The position numbers were made by a program, and so were the translations under genes. Positions 1 through 7,549 of a stretch of 12,779 bases of DNA are shown piece after piece (within the stretch, counting starts at the first letter, position 1; each line of letters starts with the position of its first letter). Below the pieces are notes generated by a model. That model ran no database searches. It saw nothing but the letters and a program-made list of their open reading frames with translations, and was not told the origin of the DNA. Source of the stretch: Clostridia bacterium (lineage in GTDB: Bacteria; Bacillota; Clostridia; Oscillospirales; Acutalibacteraceae); assembly GCA_017437165.1 (NCBI GenBank), contig JAFSBS010000035.1, positions 1-12,779 of the forward strand. Direction: 5' to 3'.

Positions 1-87
1 AGTTTTTCAAGATATAACACAGAAGATGATGTAAATCTTCTCATAGATGCAATAAAAGAAATAGATAAAAAATACAGAAAAGGATAA
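1..87 (+). CDS. Cysteine desulfurase, C-terminal fragment (5' truncated by window)
   Basis: The first 28 codons form an open frame that ends at TAA 85-87. The peptide begins SFSRYNTEDDVNLLIDAI, which resembles the very C-terminus of class V aminotransferase-fold cysteine desulfurases (NifS/IscS family), where an R-x-S-F-x-R-Y-N-T-E-E-D-V-like stretch precedes the last helix. These PLP enzymes take sulfur from cysteine as a persulfide. A dedicated desulfurase directly upstream of thiI is a well-known arrangement in Bacillota (nifZ-thiI in Bacillus), and it supplies sulfur for s4U formation. The catalytic parts lie outside the window, so the call rests on this short tail plus the neighbour. Confidence 0.72.
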   Translation, partial: SFSRYNTEDDVNLLIDAIKEIDKKYRKG

Positions 88-101
88 TTATGGATAATTA
101 T
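82..101 (+). repeat. Perfect 10-bp tandem duplication at the thiI start
   Basis: The unit GGATAATTAT occurs twice without a gap (82-91 and 92-101). It spans the stop codon of the upstream gene and the start region of thiI. The good Shine-Dalgarno AAAGGA (79-84) is 5 bases from the ATG at 90. That ATG is out of frame with thiI and opens a 10-codon ORF (90-122). The true thiI ATG at 100 is therefore 15 bases from the good SD, although the second copy puts a weak GGA (92-94) 5 bases from it. Confidence 0.85.
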
Positions 102-1287
102 GAAAGAAATTATTCTCATTAAAGACGGCGAATTAGCTTTAAAAGGACTTAATCGTTCTACATTTGAAGATGTTTTAGTAAAAAATATTCGTTGGCGTAT
201 TAAGAAATATGGTAATTTCCAATTTAAAAAAGCACAATCTACGATCACCATTACACCAATTGATGATAATATAGATTTTGAAGCGGTTTGCTACGAAATT
301 TCTCACGTTTTCGGTATTGCAGGATTTTCACGTGCAGCAGTTACTGAAAAAGATATTGATAAAATCTTGGATTTAGCACCTGTTTATTTAAAAGAACAGT
401 TAAACGAAGTTTCTACTTTTAAAGTCGAAGCAAAAAGAGCGGATAAAAAATTTCCGCTTACTTCACCGCAGATTTCTGCTATGTTGGGTGAAAGACTTTT
501 AGAAACATTCTCTCACCTTACTGTTGATGTTCATAACCCTGAAATTACAGTAACAGTTGAAATCCGTGAAGATGCTTACATAAGAGGTAACCAGACAAAA
601 GGTGCCGGCGGTATGCCTGTTGGTACTTCCGGTAAAGGTATGCTTCTTATTTCAGGTGGTATTGACAGCCCTGTTGCCGGGTATATGATGGCAAAACGCG
701 GAATCGACCTTTCTGCAATTCACTTTGCTTCTCCGCCTTACACATCAGAAAGAGCAGAACAGAAAGTTCATGAGTTGCTCTCTAAAGTTGCTCTTTACAG
801 TGGCAGAATTGCTCTTTACACAGTTCCTTTTACGCACATTCAGGAAGAAATCAAAGAAAAATGTCCTGAAGATTGTTTTACACTTATTATGCGCAGATTT
901 ATGATGCGTATTGCAAATATGTTAGCAGAAAAATGTGACTGTCACGCACTCATTACCGGTGAAAGCGTTGCACAGGTTGCAAGTCAGACGATGCTTGCTT
1001 TAGGTTGTACCGATGCCGTTTCTACTCTGCCTGTATTCCGTCCTGTTATCGGTATGGATAAAGAAGAAATAATTAAAATTTCAAGACAGATAAATACTTT
1101 TGAAATTTCAATTCAGCCTTATGAAGATTGTTGCACAGTGTTCACACCAAAACACCCTAAAACAAAACCTGTTTTAGCTGATATTGAAAAAGCAGAAGAA
1201 CCTCTCGACATTGATGCACTTTGCGAAGAAGCATTTAACGGCATTAAAAAGATTTTTATAAATTCAGATGGTGTTCAGAATGGTTGA
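100..1287 (+). CDS. thiI: tRNA 4-thiouridine synthase ThiI (no rhodanese domain)
   Basis: ThiI adenylates U8 of tRNA and inserts sulfur to make 4-thiouridine; in some bacteria it also takes part in thiamine thiazole synthesis. The 395-residue protein has an N-terminal ferredoxin-like region and THUMP domain (about 1-165), then a PP-loop ATP pyrophosphatase domain starting at MLLISGGIDSP (181-191). Further family motifs are GESVAQVASQT (287-297) and PYEDCCTVFTPKHP (340-353). It ends without the C-terminal rhodanese domain of the E. coli enzyme, as in Bacillus, so a partner desulfurase must donate sulfur directly; the tail of one lies immediately upstream. The gene overlaps the next one by 8 bases, which implies a shared transcript. 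The start is the first in-frame ATG; its ribosome binding site is disturbed by a 10-bp duplication. Confidence 0.96.
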   Translation: MKEIILIKDGELALKGLNRSTFEDVLVKNIRWRIKKYGNFQFKKAQSTITITPIDDNIDFEAVCYEISHVFGIAGFSRAAVTEKDIDKILDLAPVYLKEQLNEVSTFKVEAKRADKKFPLTSPQISAMLGERLLETFSHLTVDVHNPEITVTVEIREDAYIRGNQTKGAGGMPVGTSGKGMLLISGGIDSPVAGYMMAKRGIDLSAIHFASPPYTSERAEQKVHELLSKVALYSGRIALYTVPFTHIQEEIKEKCPEDCFTLIMRRFMMRIANMLAEKCDCHALITGESVAQVASQTMLALGCTDAVSTLPVFRPVIGMDKEEIIKISRQINTFEISIQPYEDCCTVFTPKHPKTKPVLADIEKAEEPLDIDALCEEAFNGIKKIFINSDGVQNG

Positions 1288-1774
1288 AAGTGAATTAATC
1301 GCTCTCGGCGAAAAAACAGTTAAAAAATTCAAAGAAGAAAAACTCACATTAAGTTTTGCAGAGTCCTGCACAGGTGGGTGGCTCAGTAAAATAATCACCG
1401 AAATAAGCGGTGCTTCAGAAATTTTTTTTGGCGGTGTCTGTTCTTACAGTAACGAAGTAAAACAAAATGTTTTGGGAGTTAAAGAAGAAACTCTTAAAAC
1501 GCATGGTGCTGTAAGTGAAGAAACTGCAAGAGAAATGTCTGAAGGTGTTGCTAAACTTATGAAAACTGACGTTGGTGTTGGTGTTACCGGAATAGCAGGT
1601 CCTTTATCTGACAATACACAAAAAAAAGTAGGACTTATATATATTTCTATAACACACAACAAAAAAACAGATGTTATAAAATTAGAAAATGATTTTTCAG
1701 GTGATGTCCGTTATAAAAACCGATTCACCGCAGTAAAAACAGTACTTAGTTTTTTAATAAATGAGGAATTATAA
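1280..1774 (+). CDS. CinA C-terminal-domain protein, PncC-type nicotinamide-nucleotide amidohydrolase
   Basis: Members of this family (PncC of E. coli, the C-terminal domain of CinA) deamidate NMN to nicotinate mononucleotide in pyridine nucleotide recycling. The 164-residue protein is a single domain. Family motifs are SFAESCTGGWLS (25-36), GGVCSYSNEVK (51-61), HGAVSEETA (75-83) and VTGIAGP (102-108). The loop after GIAGP reads LSDNTQKKVG; in E. coli PncC and many CinA proteins this is a Gly-rich segment of the same length (of the GGGTPEKPVG type). The start at 1280 overlaps the thiI stop. An in-frame ATG at 1268 would add four residues with no better ribosome binding site. The MoCF-like N-terminal half of full-length CinA is absent here, but a protein resembling both halves lies two genes downstream. 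Confidence 0.9.
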   Translation: MVESELIALGEKTVKKFKEEKLTLSFAESCTGGWLSKIITEISGASEIFFGGVCSYSNEVKQNVLGVKEETLKTHGAVSEETAREMSEGVAKLMKTDVGVGVTGIAGPLSDNTQKKVGLIYISITHNKKTDVIKLENDFSGDVRYKNRFTAVKTVLSFLINEEL

Positions 1775-1780
1775 TAAATT

Positions 1781-2854
1781 ATGAAAGAAAATCAAAACAA
1801 ACCAAAATCTGAAAATTTAGTTCATTTTGACAGTTTTGAGGAGACAGTTATTCGTGGCAACAGTCCCGAAAAAGAAGCGGCTAAAAAAGTCTTAAAAAAG
1901 AAATATACTTTAAGAAAATTAAGGCAACTTGTTTCTATTATTTCTGCCTTTGCAGTTTTAGTTTCTGCATTCTTTTTAGGTAAACGAGGTTTTGAAAGTT
2001 ACCTTGTTCACACTCAGGAACAAAAAGAAGAAGAATATGTTCTCCCCAACGATGTTACAAAAGAACTCAGCAGTATGACTGAAGAGGAAGCGTGGGCTTA
2101 TCTTTACGAAAAATACCCACATCTTTTAGACATTGTCTTCCCGGTCGGTTTTGACTACAATTATGCTTTGTATTACGCAGAAAATCCCGACACAGTCGGT
2201 TACATTAAAATAGATGGTACTAAAATAGATATGCCCGTTGTTCAGGCGGATAATAACAAATATTATCTCAATCACGACTTTTACGGTAAATACACAAGTT
2301 ATGGTGCTATATATGCCACCTATGTTGCAAATCTTAACCCGTTAGACCGCAACATATTACTTTATGGTCACAATATGAACGATGGTTCTCGATTTGCAGC
2401 ACTCAAGCATTATAAATCCATTGAGTATTTCAAAGAACATCCGGTTATTGAATTTAATACTCTTTATGAAAAACACAAGTGGAAAATTGCTGCAGTTATA
2501 ATAACAAACGGTCACGTTAAAGGAGATAACGGTTATTTCTTTGATTTTACATTCAATAACTGCTCTGACACTTGTTTTGAAGAATATTTGGTAGAAGTTG
2601 AAAAGAGAAAACTCTACGACACAGGTGTTGATATTCTTCCGACCGATAAGCTTTTAACTTTATGCACCTGTACTTATGAATTTAACGACGCAAGGCTCGT
2701 TGTTATAGCAAGAATGGTTCGTGAAGGAGAAAGTGAAGAAGTAGATGTTTCACTTGCAAAGAAGAAAGAAACTCCTGTAAAATATCCTTCTTCTTATTAC
2801 AGTAATCAATCAAAAAATCCATACAAAGATGACCCTAAATGGTATTTATATTAA
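1781..2854 (+). CDS. Class B-like sortase (membrane-anchored cysteine transpeptidase)
   Basis: Sortases cleave a sorting motif in secreted proteins and attach them to the cell wall or to each other. The 357-residue protein has a basic cytoplasmic segment (1-48), one membrane helix (about 49-67), an acidic linker, and a sortase domain (about 137-315). Catalytic residues are His197 in YGHNM, Cys297 in LLTLCTCTYE, and Arg305 in FNDARLVVIAR. The TLxTC form and the long helical insert between His and Cys fit class B. The residue two before the nucleophile, often Ser in this class, is another Cys (295), and Cys261 and Cys265 lie in the insert. A Lys/Ser/Tyr-rich tail of about 40 residues follows. 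SD GAGGAA (1763-1768) lies inside the end of the preceding gene. No protein in the window has a recognisable sorting signal, so the substrate is encoded elsewhere. Confidence 0.93.
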   Translation: MKENQNKPKSENLVHFDSFEETVIRGNSPEKEAAKKVLKKKYTLRKLRQLVSIISAFAVLVSAFFLGKRGFESYLVHTQEQKEEEYVLPNDVTKELSSMTEEEAWAYLYEKYPHLLDIVFPVGFDYNYALYYAENPDTVGYIKIDGTKIDMPVVQADNNKYYLNHDFYGKYTSYGAIYATYVANLNPLDRNILLYGHNMNDGSRFAALKHYKSIEYFKEHPVIEFNTLYEKHKWKIAAVIITNGHVKGDNGYFFDFTFNNCSDTCFEEYLVEVEKRKLYDTGVDILPTDKLLTLCTCTYEFNDARLVVIARMVREGESEEVDVSLAKKKETPVKYPSSYYSNQSKNPYKDDPKWYLY

Positions 2855-2870
2855 TTGTGAGGTGTACAGT

Positions 2871-4346
2871 TTGAAAATTAAAGCATTTTCATTTGAACGC
2901 GATAGTTTCACTCTTTCGGAGGTTAAAACTTCTGTTATCGAAACTCTTGACGGTGTAGGTCTTTATTTTGAAAGTTTCTCAAATGCAAACTCATTTTTCG
3001 AAGCAGTTTCAAAATCTTTAAATGATAATGATGTTCTGATTTTAGGTATAGAAAGTTCTCTTTACTTAAAATTCAAACCGATTCTCATTAAAGCATTTAA
3101 TTTAACACCTGCTTACAGCGGAAAGATTCAGGACAGAATCCCTGCAAGTATTACAGAAGAAAGAACAAGAAAAGCACATATGCTCATTCCTGATGAAGCA
3201 ACTGAACTTTTATCTTCTGACGGTCTTTACAGTGGTTTCTACACTATTTCAGAAGGTAAACATATTGTTGTACTTCCTCTCAAAAAGGATTTGTCTGTTG
3301 CACTTCTTAAAAATTCTGACTTTACTTTTATTAAAAGAAAATCTATTTCAGTTGTTTCTGTTGACGAAGACCCCGTTGACGATATTTTAGAAAAAGCAAA
3401 AGTTGTAGTTGAAAAATTAGTAAAACACGATTTGAAAGTTGCAATTCCTACAACTCCTGCAGCTTTGACTCTTCAGGACAAATTAAACACTCCTGAGGGG
3501 GGCGACAGAGTTATTTTCACCCCTTTTGTAAGTGATAAAGGAATTACTGAACCAAAAGAATATTCTGCAGAATTAGCTCGCGGTGCAAAAGAATTAAGAA
3601 ACACGGAAATCGGTGCTACTATTTCTACAATATTCAGAGAGAAAAAAGGCGACATTACTCTTAGTTACTACGCATTCATAGGTGTTGCTATTGAAGACAA
3701 GGTAGTTGTCAGAAAACTTATAGCAAGTGCTGACGAGAGTGTTCCGAATTTAGTTAAAGAAGCATCCATTGAACTTTATAACCTTATAGACAAGTATATA
3801 GATGAATTGGTTTTTAAACTTGATGCACCACAAGAAGAAATAGAAAAATATGAAACTGCACAGATTCAGGCAGAAGTTGCAACAGAAATGCGTCCTACCG
3901 CTTCACTCAGCAGAAATGGTATGATTGCAGCAATTGCAATTCTTCTTCTTTCTGTTGTTGCTTGTGCTGTAATAGGAATTAAATTTGGTGGTTATAGTGA
4001 TTCTCCGACAGATGCTCCTGAAACAGAGGTGCTTCAACAGGCTGAAACTACAACAAGAGGTGGCGGTGAATTACCTCCAAAAACAACTCTCCCTGCTTCA
4101 GAACCATCTACAACAACACCCGTTCCGAGTACAACTCAACCGGAGACATTTACTGAATACAACAGTTCAATATTCACTCCTGACCCGACAACTCCACCAA
4201 CACAACCAATTTATAATCCACAACCCCGTCCTACACAGGCTCCTCAGACTACGCAAAAACCATTGCCTACTGATGAGCCACCCACAATGACAGAAGAACC
4301 TACCTCCAAACCTTCTGTTTCATTTATTCAGGGCGAAATGGGTTAA
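2871..4346 (+). CDS. Single-pass membrane protein: degenerate CinA-like cytoplasmic region plus Thr/Pro-rich extracellular tail
   Basis: No established family is assigned. I take the TTG at 2871 as start because GAGGTG (2859-2864) sits 6 bases before it; an upstream in-frame ATG (2829) would overlap the sortase gene and has no SD. The 491-residue product has three parts. Residues 1-148 resemble the MoCF-like N-domain of CinA: NDVLILG (51-57), then [14 protein letters not shown] (101-114) and GKHIVVLP (129-136), matching in order the CinA pattern of a DVVIxxGG strand, a QAxxPxGAxxL stretch and a GKxxxxLPG strand. The GGLGPTxDD motif is lost. Residues about 170-308 follow the CinA C-domain layout, including [16 protein letters not shown] (238-253) against GVAKLMKTDVGVGVTG in the neighbouring PncC-like protein, but AESCTGG is replaced. 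A membrane helix (about 350-373) precedes a 118-residue Thr/Pro-rich tail without a sorting signal. The probable topology is N-terminus in, C-terminus out. The homology is my reading by eye. Confidence 0.62.
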   Translation: MKIKAFSFERDSFTLSEVKTSVIETLDGVGLYFESFSNANSFFEAVSKSLNDNDVLILGIESSLYLKFKPILIKAFNLTPAYSGKIQDRIPASITEERTRKAHMLIPDEATELLSSDGLYSGFYTISEGKHIVVLPLKKDLSVALLKNSDFTFIKRKSISVVSVDEDPVDDILEKAKVVVEKLVKHDLKVAIPTTPAALTLQDKLNTPEGGDRVIFTPFVSDKGITEPKEYSAELARGAKELRNTEIGATISTIFREKKGDITLSYYAFIGVAIEDKVVVRKLIASADESVPNLVKEASIELYNLIDKYIDELVFKLDAPQEEIEKYETAQIQAEVATEMRPTASLSRNGMIAAIAILLLSVVACAVIGIKFGGYSDSPTDAPETEVLQQAETTTRGGGELPPKTTLPASEPSTTTPVPSTTQPETFTEYNSSIFTPDPTTPPTQPIYNPQPRPTQAPQTTQKPLPTDEPPTMTEEPTSKPSVSFIQGEMG

Positions 4347-4399
4347 TAAATTTTACTCATTTAAACTATCATAAAATTTTATTAAAAGGAGTTTTACAA

Positions 4400-5416
4400 A
4401 TGGCAGTACTTATTACAGGCGGTGCAGGTTATATAGGCTCTCACGCAGCAGTTGAATTTTTAAATAATGACAGAGAAATTATTATTCTTGACAACTTTTA
4501 CAACAGTTGTCCTGAATCTTTAAACAGAATCAAAAAAATCACAGGCAAAGATTTTAAATTTTATGAATGTGATATAAATGACCGAGATGGATTAGAAAAG
4601 ATTTTCGCTGAAAATGAAATTGATTCAGTTATTCACTTTGCAGGTCTTAAAGCAGTTGGTGAATCTTGCGAAAAACCTCTTTTATATTACTACAATAACA
4701 TTTCGGGTACAGTTGCTCTTTGTGAAGTAATGGCAAAATACGGTTGTAAAACAATCGTTTTCAGTTCTTCTGCAACTGTTTACGGTGAACACAATATTTC
4801 ACCACTTAATGAAGAAATGCAGACCGGTGGTACTACTAACCCTTACGGTACTACAAAGTATTTCATTGAAAGAATTCTTATAGATTTAGCAAAAGCCGAC
4901 CCGGAATGGTCTGTTTGTATTCTTCGTTACTTTAACCCACTTGGTGCTCACGAAAGCGGTACTATTGGCGAAGCCCCTAATGGTATTCCAAATAACTTAA
5001 TGCCATATATCACCCAGGTAGCAGTCGGCAAACGCCCTCACCTTAATGTTTTTGGTGACGATTATGACACTCCTGATGGTACCGGTGTACGTGACTATAT
5101 TCATGTTGTTGACCTTGCAAAAGGTCATTTGAAGGCATTAGATAAAGCATACAACTCAAAAGGTGTTAACATCTATAACCTTGGTACAGGTTGTGGTTAC
5201 AGCGTTTTAGAAGTTGTTAAAGCATTTGAAAAAGCATCCGGTGTTACCGTTCCTTATGTAATTCAGCCACGCCGTCCCGGTGATATAGCAACGTGCTATT
5301 CAAATCCTGAAAAAGCACAAAGAGAATTGGGATGGAAAGCAGAAAAAGGCATTGACGAAATGTGCGCCGATTCTTACAGATGGCAGAGCCAGAACCCAAA
5401 CGGATACGAGGACTGA
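4400..5416 (+). CDS. galE: UDP-glucose 4-epimerase GalE
   Basis: This enzyme interconverts UDP-galactose and UDP-glucose in the Leloir pathway and supplies UDP-galactose for surface polysaccharides. The 338-residue protein is an extended short-chain dehydrogenase/reductase of typical GalE length. It has the NAD-binding motif GGAGYIGSH (7-15), DNFYNS (31-36), a Ser-rich strand [10 protein letters not shown] (121-130), and the catalytic Tyr149 and Lys153 in NPYGTTKY, the same numbering as in E. coli Gal[13 protein letters not shown] and the late PRRPGD motif are also present. A strong SD, AAAGGAG (4386-4392 area), lies upstream. The glycosidase gene follows after 6 bases, so the two are probably co-transcribed. 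The 53 bases upstream hold no convincing promoter. Confidence 0.97.
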   Translation: MAVLITGGAGYIGSHAAVEFLNNDREIIILDNFYNSCPESLNRIKKITGKDFKFYECDINDRDGLEKIFAENEIDSVIHFAGLKAVGESCEKPLLYYYNNISGTVALCEVMAKYGCKTIVFSSSATVYGEHNISPLNEEMQTGGTTNPYGTTKYFIERILIDLAKADPEWSVCILRYFNPLGAHESGTIGEAPNGIPNNLMPYITQVAVGKRPHLNVFGDDYDTPDGTGVRDYIHVVDLAKGHLKALDKAYNSKGVNIYNLGTGCGYSVLEVVKAFEKASGVTVPYVIQPRRPGDIATCYSNPEKAQRELGWKAEKGIDEMCADSYRWQSQNPNGYED

Positions 5417-5422
5417 TTTTAA

Positions 5423-7285
5423 TTGACTGATTTTGTACCTTTTAATTCAAGAGATACAAGACACAAATCAATATTCGGTAGTTTAGCCGCAGGTGAAAAC
5501 TTGCGGTTTTCTGTTCTTATGCCCCGTTCTATAAATTGTAGTAAAGTAACACTTGTTATTCACGATGACTACAACAATTACTCTTACCACGATTTATTAT
5601 GGTGCGGTATGAATGGTGATAACGAAGAATGGTGGGAAACTGACTACACTTTCGATAATGCAGGGCTTTATTTCTACCACTTCAATTACGAAACACCTTT
5701 TGGTACAAATCACATTTACCTGCGTTCTTCTGGTCTTGGCCATTTTTCGTCAAGTGGCAAAGAGTGGCAGCAAACTGTTTTTTCCTCTGATTACAAAACG
5801 CCGGATTGGGTAAAAGGCGGAATTATGTACCAGATTTTCCCTGATAGATTTTATTTTTCGGGCGAAAAGAAGAAAAATATACCAACAGACAGAGTAATCC
5901 ATACGAATGCAACTGATATTCCCGTATGGAAACCAAATGAAGAGGGCAAGATTTTAAACAACGATTATTTTCAGGGCGATTTAAAAGGAATTAAAGAAAA
6001 ACTTCCGTATATCGCAAGTCTTGGCACGACAATTCTTTATTTAAACCCTATTTTTGAAGCACATTCAAATCACCGCTATAATACCGCCGATTACAGTAAA
6101 ATTGATCCTCTTTTAGGTGATGAAAATAACTTTAAAGAACTTTGCAAGGAAGCAGAAAAATTCGGAATAAAAGTTGTTCTTGATGGTGTTTTCAGTCACA
6201 CAGGTAGTGACAGTATTTATTTCAACAGAGAAAACCGTTACAATTCTGTTGGTGCTTACAACTCGGAAAAATCAGAATATTCCCCTTGGTTTTCTTTTAA
6301 TGACGACGGCACATATAAAAGCTGGTGGGGAATTGACACTTTACCTGAAACAAATGAAGAAAATGATAATTATATTGAATTCATAACCGGTAAAAACGGC
6401 ATTTTAGAAAAATGGCTCGAAAATGGTGCTTCAGGCTACAGACTTGATGTTGCCGACGAATTACCCGATAAATTCATTGATGCGCTTTATAAATCGGTAA
6501 AATCACTAAACGAGGAATATTTTGTTATTGGCGAAGTGTGGGAAGACGCCACTAACAAATTCAGTCACGGTGGCAGAAGACGTTATTTATTAGGCGGTCA
6601 GTTAGATAGTGTAATGAATTACCCTTTTGCTGATGCAATTCTTGATTTTATGCGTTATGGCATAGCAGAGAATTTTATGGAAACAGTTGTTTCTATTTGC
6701 GAAAACTACCCGAAGCCTGCACTTGATGTGCTTATGAATCATATCGGCACTCACGACACTGCAAGAATCTTAACGAGACTTATAAATTTTGAATTAGAAC
6801 ATAAACCTCGCGAATTTCAGGCAGGCTACAAATTGACTGATAATGAATACAGCCACGCAAAAGAACTTTTAAAAACTGCTACTGTTTTACAATACACTCT
6901 CCCGGGTTTCCCGTCGCTTTATTATGGTGACGAAGCAGGACTTCAGGGTGGTAGCGACCCTTTTAACAGAGCGTTTTATCCTTGGGGTAATGAAGACAAT
7001 TCTCTCATTGAATGGTATAAGAAGTTAGGCGAAATCCGTCACTCTCTCCCCTGCCTTAAAGACGGTTTATTCAAACCATACTCAGCAATGCTTTCTTGCG
7101 TTGCATATATAAGAGAAAGCGAAGAACAAAAAATATTCGTGATTGCAAATAAAAACAATCACGAAATAAGTTATAATCTTCCTTATGAATTCTGGAATAC
7201 AGTAGAACTGACAAAAGATTTGCCTGTAACTGATTCGGTTACTGTTCCGGCGTTTGGGGCAGTATTGCTTTTAAAAGATTTTTAG
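5423..7285 (+). CDS. Cytoplasmic GH13 alpha-glycosidase, neopullulanase/cyclomaltodextrinase type
   Basis: This enzyme hydrolyses alpha-glucosidic bonds in maltooligosaccharides, cyclodextrins or pullulan fragments. The 620-residue protein has no signal peptide, so it probably acts on imported oligosaccharides. Residues 1-125 form a beta-rich N-domain of the type preceding GH13_20 enzymes. The TIM barrel starts at GGIMYQIFPDRF (132-143). Conserved regions are DGVFSH (254-259), GYRLDVADE (338-346) with nucleophile Asp342, VIGEVWED (368-375) with acid/base Glu371, and IGTHDT (441-446) with Asp445. A C-terminal beta domain runs from about 545. The region V segment reads LPETN (307-311), unlike the MPKLN typical of neopullulanases, so exact specificity is uncertain. 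The start is TTG, with GAGG (5408-5411) inside the end of galE; no better ATG exists before residue 34. Confidence 0.92.
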   Translation: MTDFVPFNSRDTRHKSIFGSLAAGENLRFSVLMPRSINCSKVTLVIHDDYNNYSYHDLLWCGMNGDNEEWWETDYTFDNAGLYFYHFNYETPFGTNHIYLRSSGLGHFSSSGKEWQQTVFSSDYKTPDWVKGGIMYQIFPDRFYFSGEKKKNIPTDRVIHTNATDIPVWKPNEEGKILNNDYFQGDLKGIKEKLPYIASLGTTILYLNPIFEAHSNHRYNTADYSKIDPLLGDENNFKELCKEAEKFGIKVVLDGVFSHTGSDSIYFNRENRYNSVGAYNSEKSEYSPWFSFNDDGTYKSWWGIDTLPETNEENDNYIEFITGKNGILEKWLENGASGYRLDVADELPDKFIDALYKSVKSLNEEYFVIGEVWEDATNKFSHGGRRRYLLGGQLDSVMNYPFADAILDFMRYGIAENFMETVVSICENYPKPALDVLMNHIGTHDTARILTRLINFELEHKPREFQAGYKLTDNEYSHAKELLKTATVLQYTLPGFPSLYYGDEAGLQGGSDPFNRAFYPWGNEDNSLIEWYKKLGEIRHSLPCLKDGLFKPYSAMLSCVAYIRESEEQKIFVIANKNNHEISYNLPYEFWNTVELTKDLPVTDSVTVPAFGAVLLLKDF

Positions 7286-7315
7286 TTATAAAAAATGCTT
7301 TGCTCTTGGCATGAA

Positions 7316-7390
7316 TTGAAATAAATTTCATCATTTGCATCTTGCGATGCATGATTTGCCTTACGGCATTATATAGGCGAATCATTTCAA
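7316..7390. repeat. 75-bp imperfect palindromic element with nested hairpins
   Basis: The outer arms TTGAAAT (7316-7322) and ATTTCAA (7384-7390) are complementary. Inside are TGCATC-TTGC-GATGCA (7336-7351), extended by ATCA/TGAT (7330-7333 and 7352-7355) across a two-base bulge, and TGCC-TTAC-GGCA (7357-7368). TGAAAT-AA-ATTTCA (7317-7330) can also fold locally. The compact palindromic architecture in a non-coding gap suggests a small dispersed repeat (REP or MITE-like). Only one copy is in the window, so dispersal is inference. A 65-codon minus-strand ORF that crosses it looks like a chance product of the palindrome. Confidence 0.55.
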
Positions 7391-7399
7391 AATACAACA

Positions 7400-7427
7400 A
7401 CCCCGAAGACATTTTTGTCCCCGGGGT
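7400..7427. terminator. GC-rich hairpin between convergent genes
   Basis: ACCCCG (7400-7405) pairs with CGGGGT (7422-7427), and GAC (7408-7410) with GTC (7417-7419), across a 2x2 internal loop (AA/CC); the apical loop is ATTTTT. On the + strand no T-run follows. On the minus strand the hairpin is followed by a T-rich but interrupted stretch (TTGTTGTATTTT), so weak termination of the serine hydrolase transcript is possible. It may instead be the shorter relative of the next hairpin, with which it shares the CCCGAAG start and the TTCTGC-x-CTAAATAT tail. Confidence 0.45.
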
Positions 7428-7428
7428 A

Positions 7429-7549
7429 TTCTGCACTAAATATAAAGTTTATTAAACTGTCAGATTTAGATGCAGAAGATAATTTCTTTATCCCGAAGGC
7501 ATACAAAGGTATGTCGAGTGGGTAAAAAATTGTCTTCTGCGCTAAATAT
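7429..7549 (+). repeat. Direct repeat pair with an inverted copy between (15 bp)
   Basis: TTCTGC-A-CTAAATAT (7429-7443) recurs as TTCTGC-G-CTAAATAT (7535-7549), 14 of 15 identical. Between them lies the near-reverse-complement ATTTAG-A-TGCAGAA (7464-7477). The middle copy can therefore pair with either flank. Each direct copy follows a hairpin beginning CCCGAAG (7402 and 7492), which suggests that the whole segment arose by tandem duplication of one hairpin-plus-tail unit and later diverged. Confidence 0.7.

Noticed and set aside
4202-4230. NPQPR in the Thr/Pro-rich tail as a class B sortase sorting motif
   Set aside because: The motif lacks the Thr cleavage position and is not followed by a membrane helix and positive tail, so it is not a sorting signal.
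3985-4290. 101-codon + strand ORF inside the Thr/Pro-rich tail region
   Set aside because: Long Thr/Pro-coding repeats (ACA/CCA-rich) are open in shifted frames. The product is low-complexity Gln/Leu/His and has no SD.
4348-4379. Inverted repeat AAATTTTA / TAAAATTT upstream of galE as a terminator
   Set aside because: The stem is AT-only with a 16-base loop and no T-run after it. In DNA this AT-rich it is likely chance.
7239-7436. 65-codon minus-strand ORF over the end of the glycosidase gene and the intergenic palindrome
   Set aside because: It crosses the palindromic element and a GC-rich hairpin, overlaps a well-supported gene and has no SD. It looks like a chance reading of a repeat.
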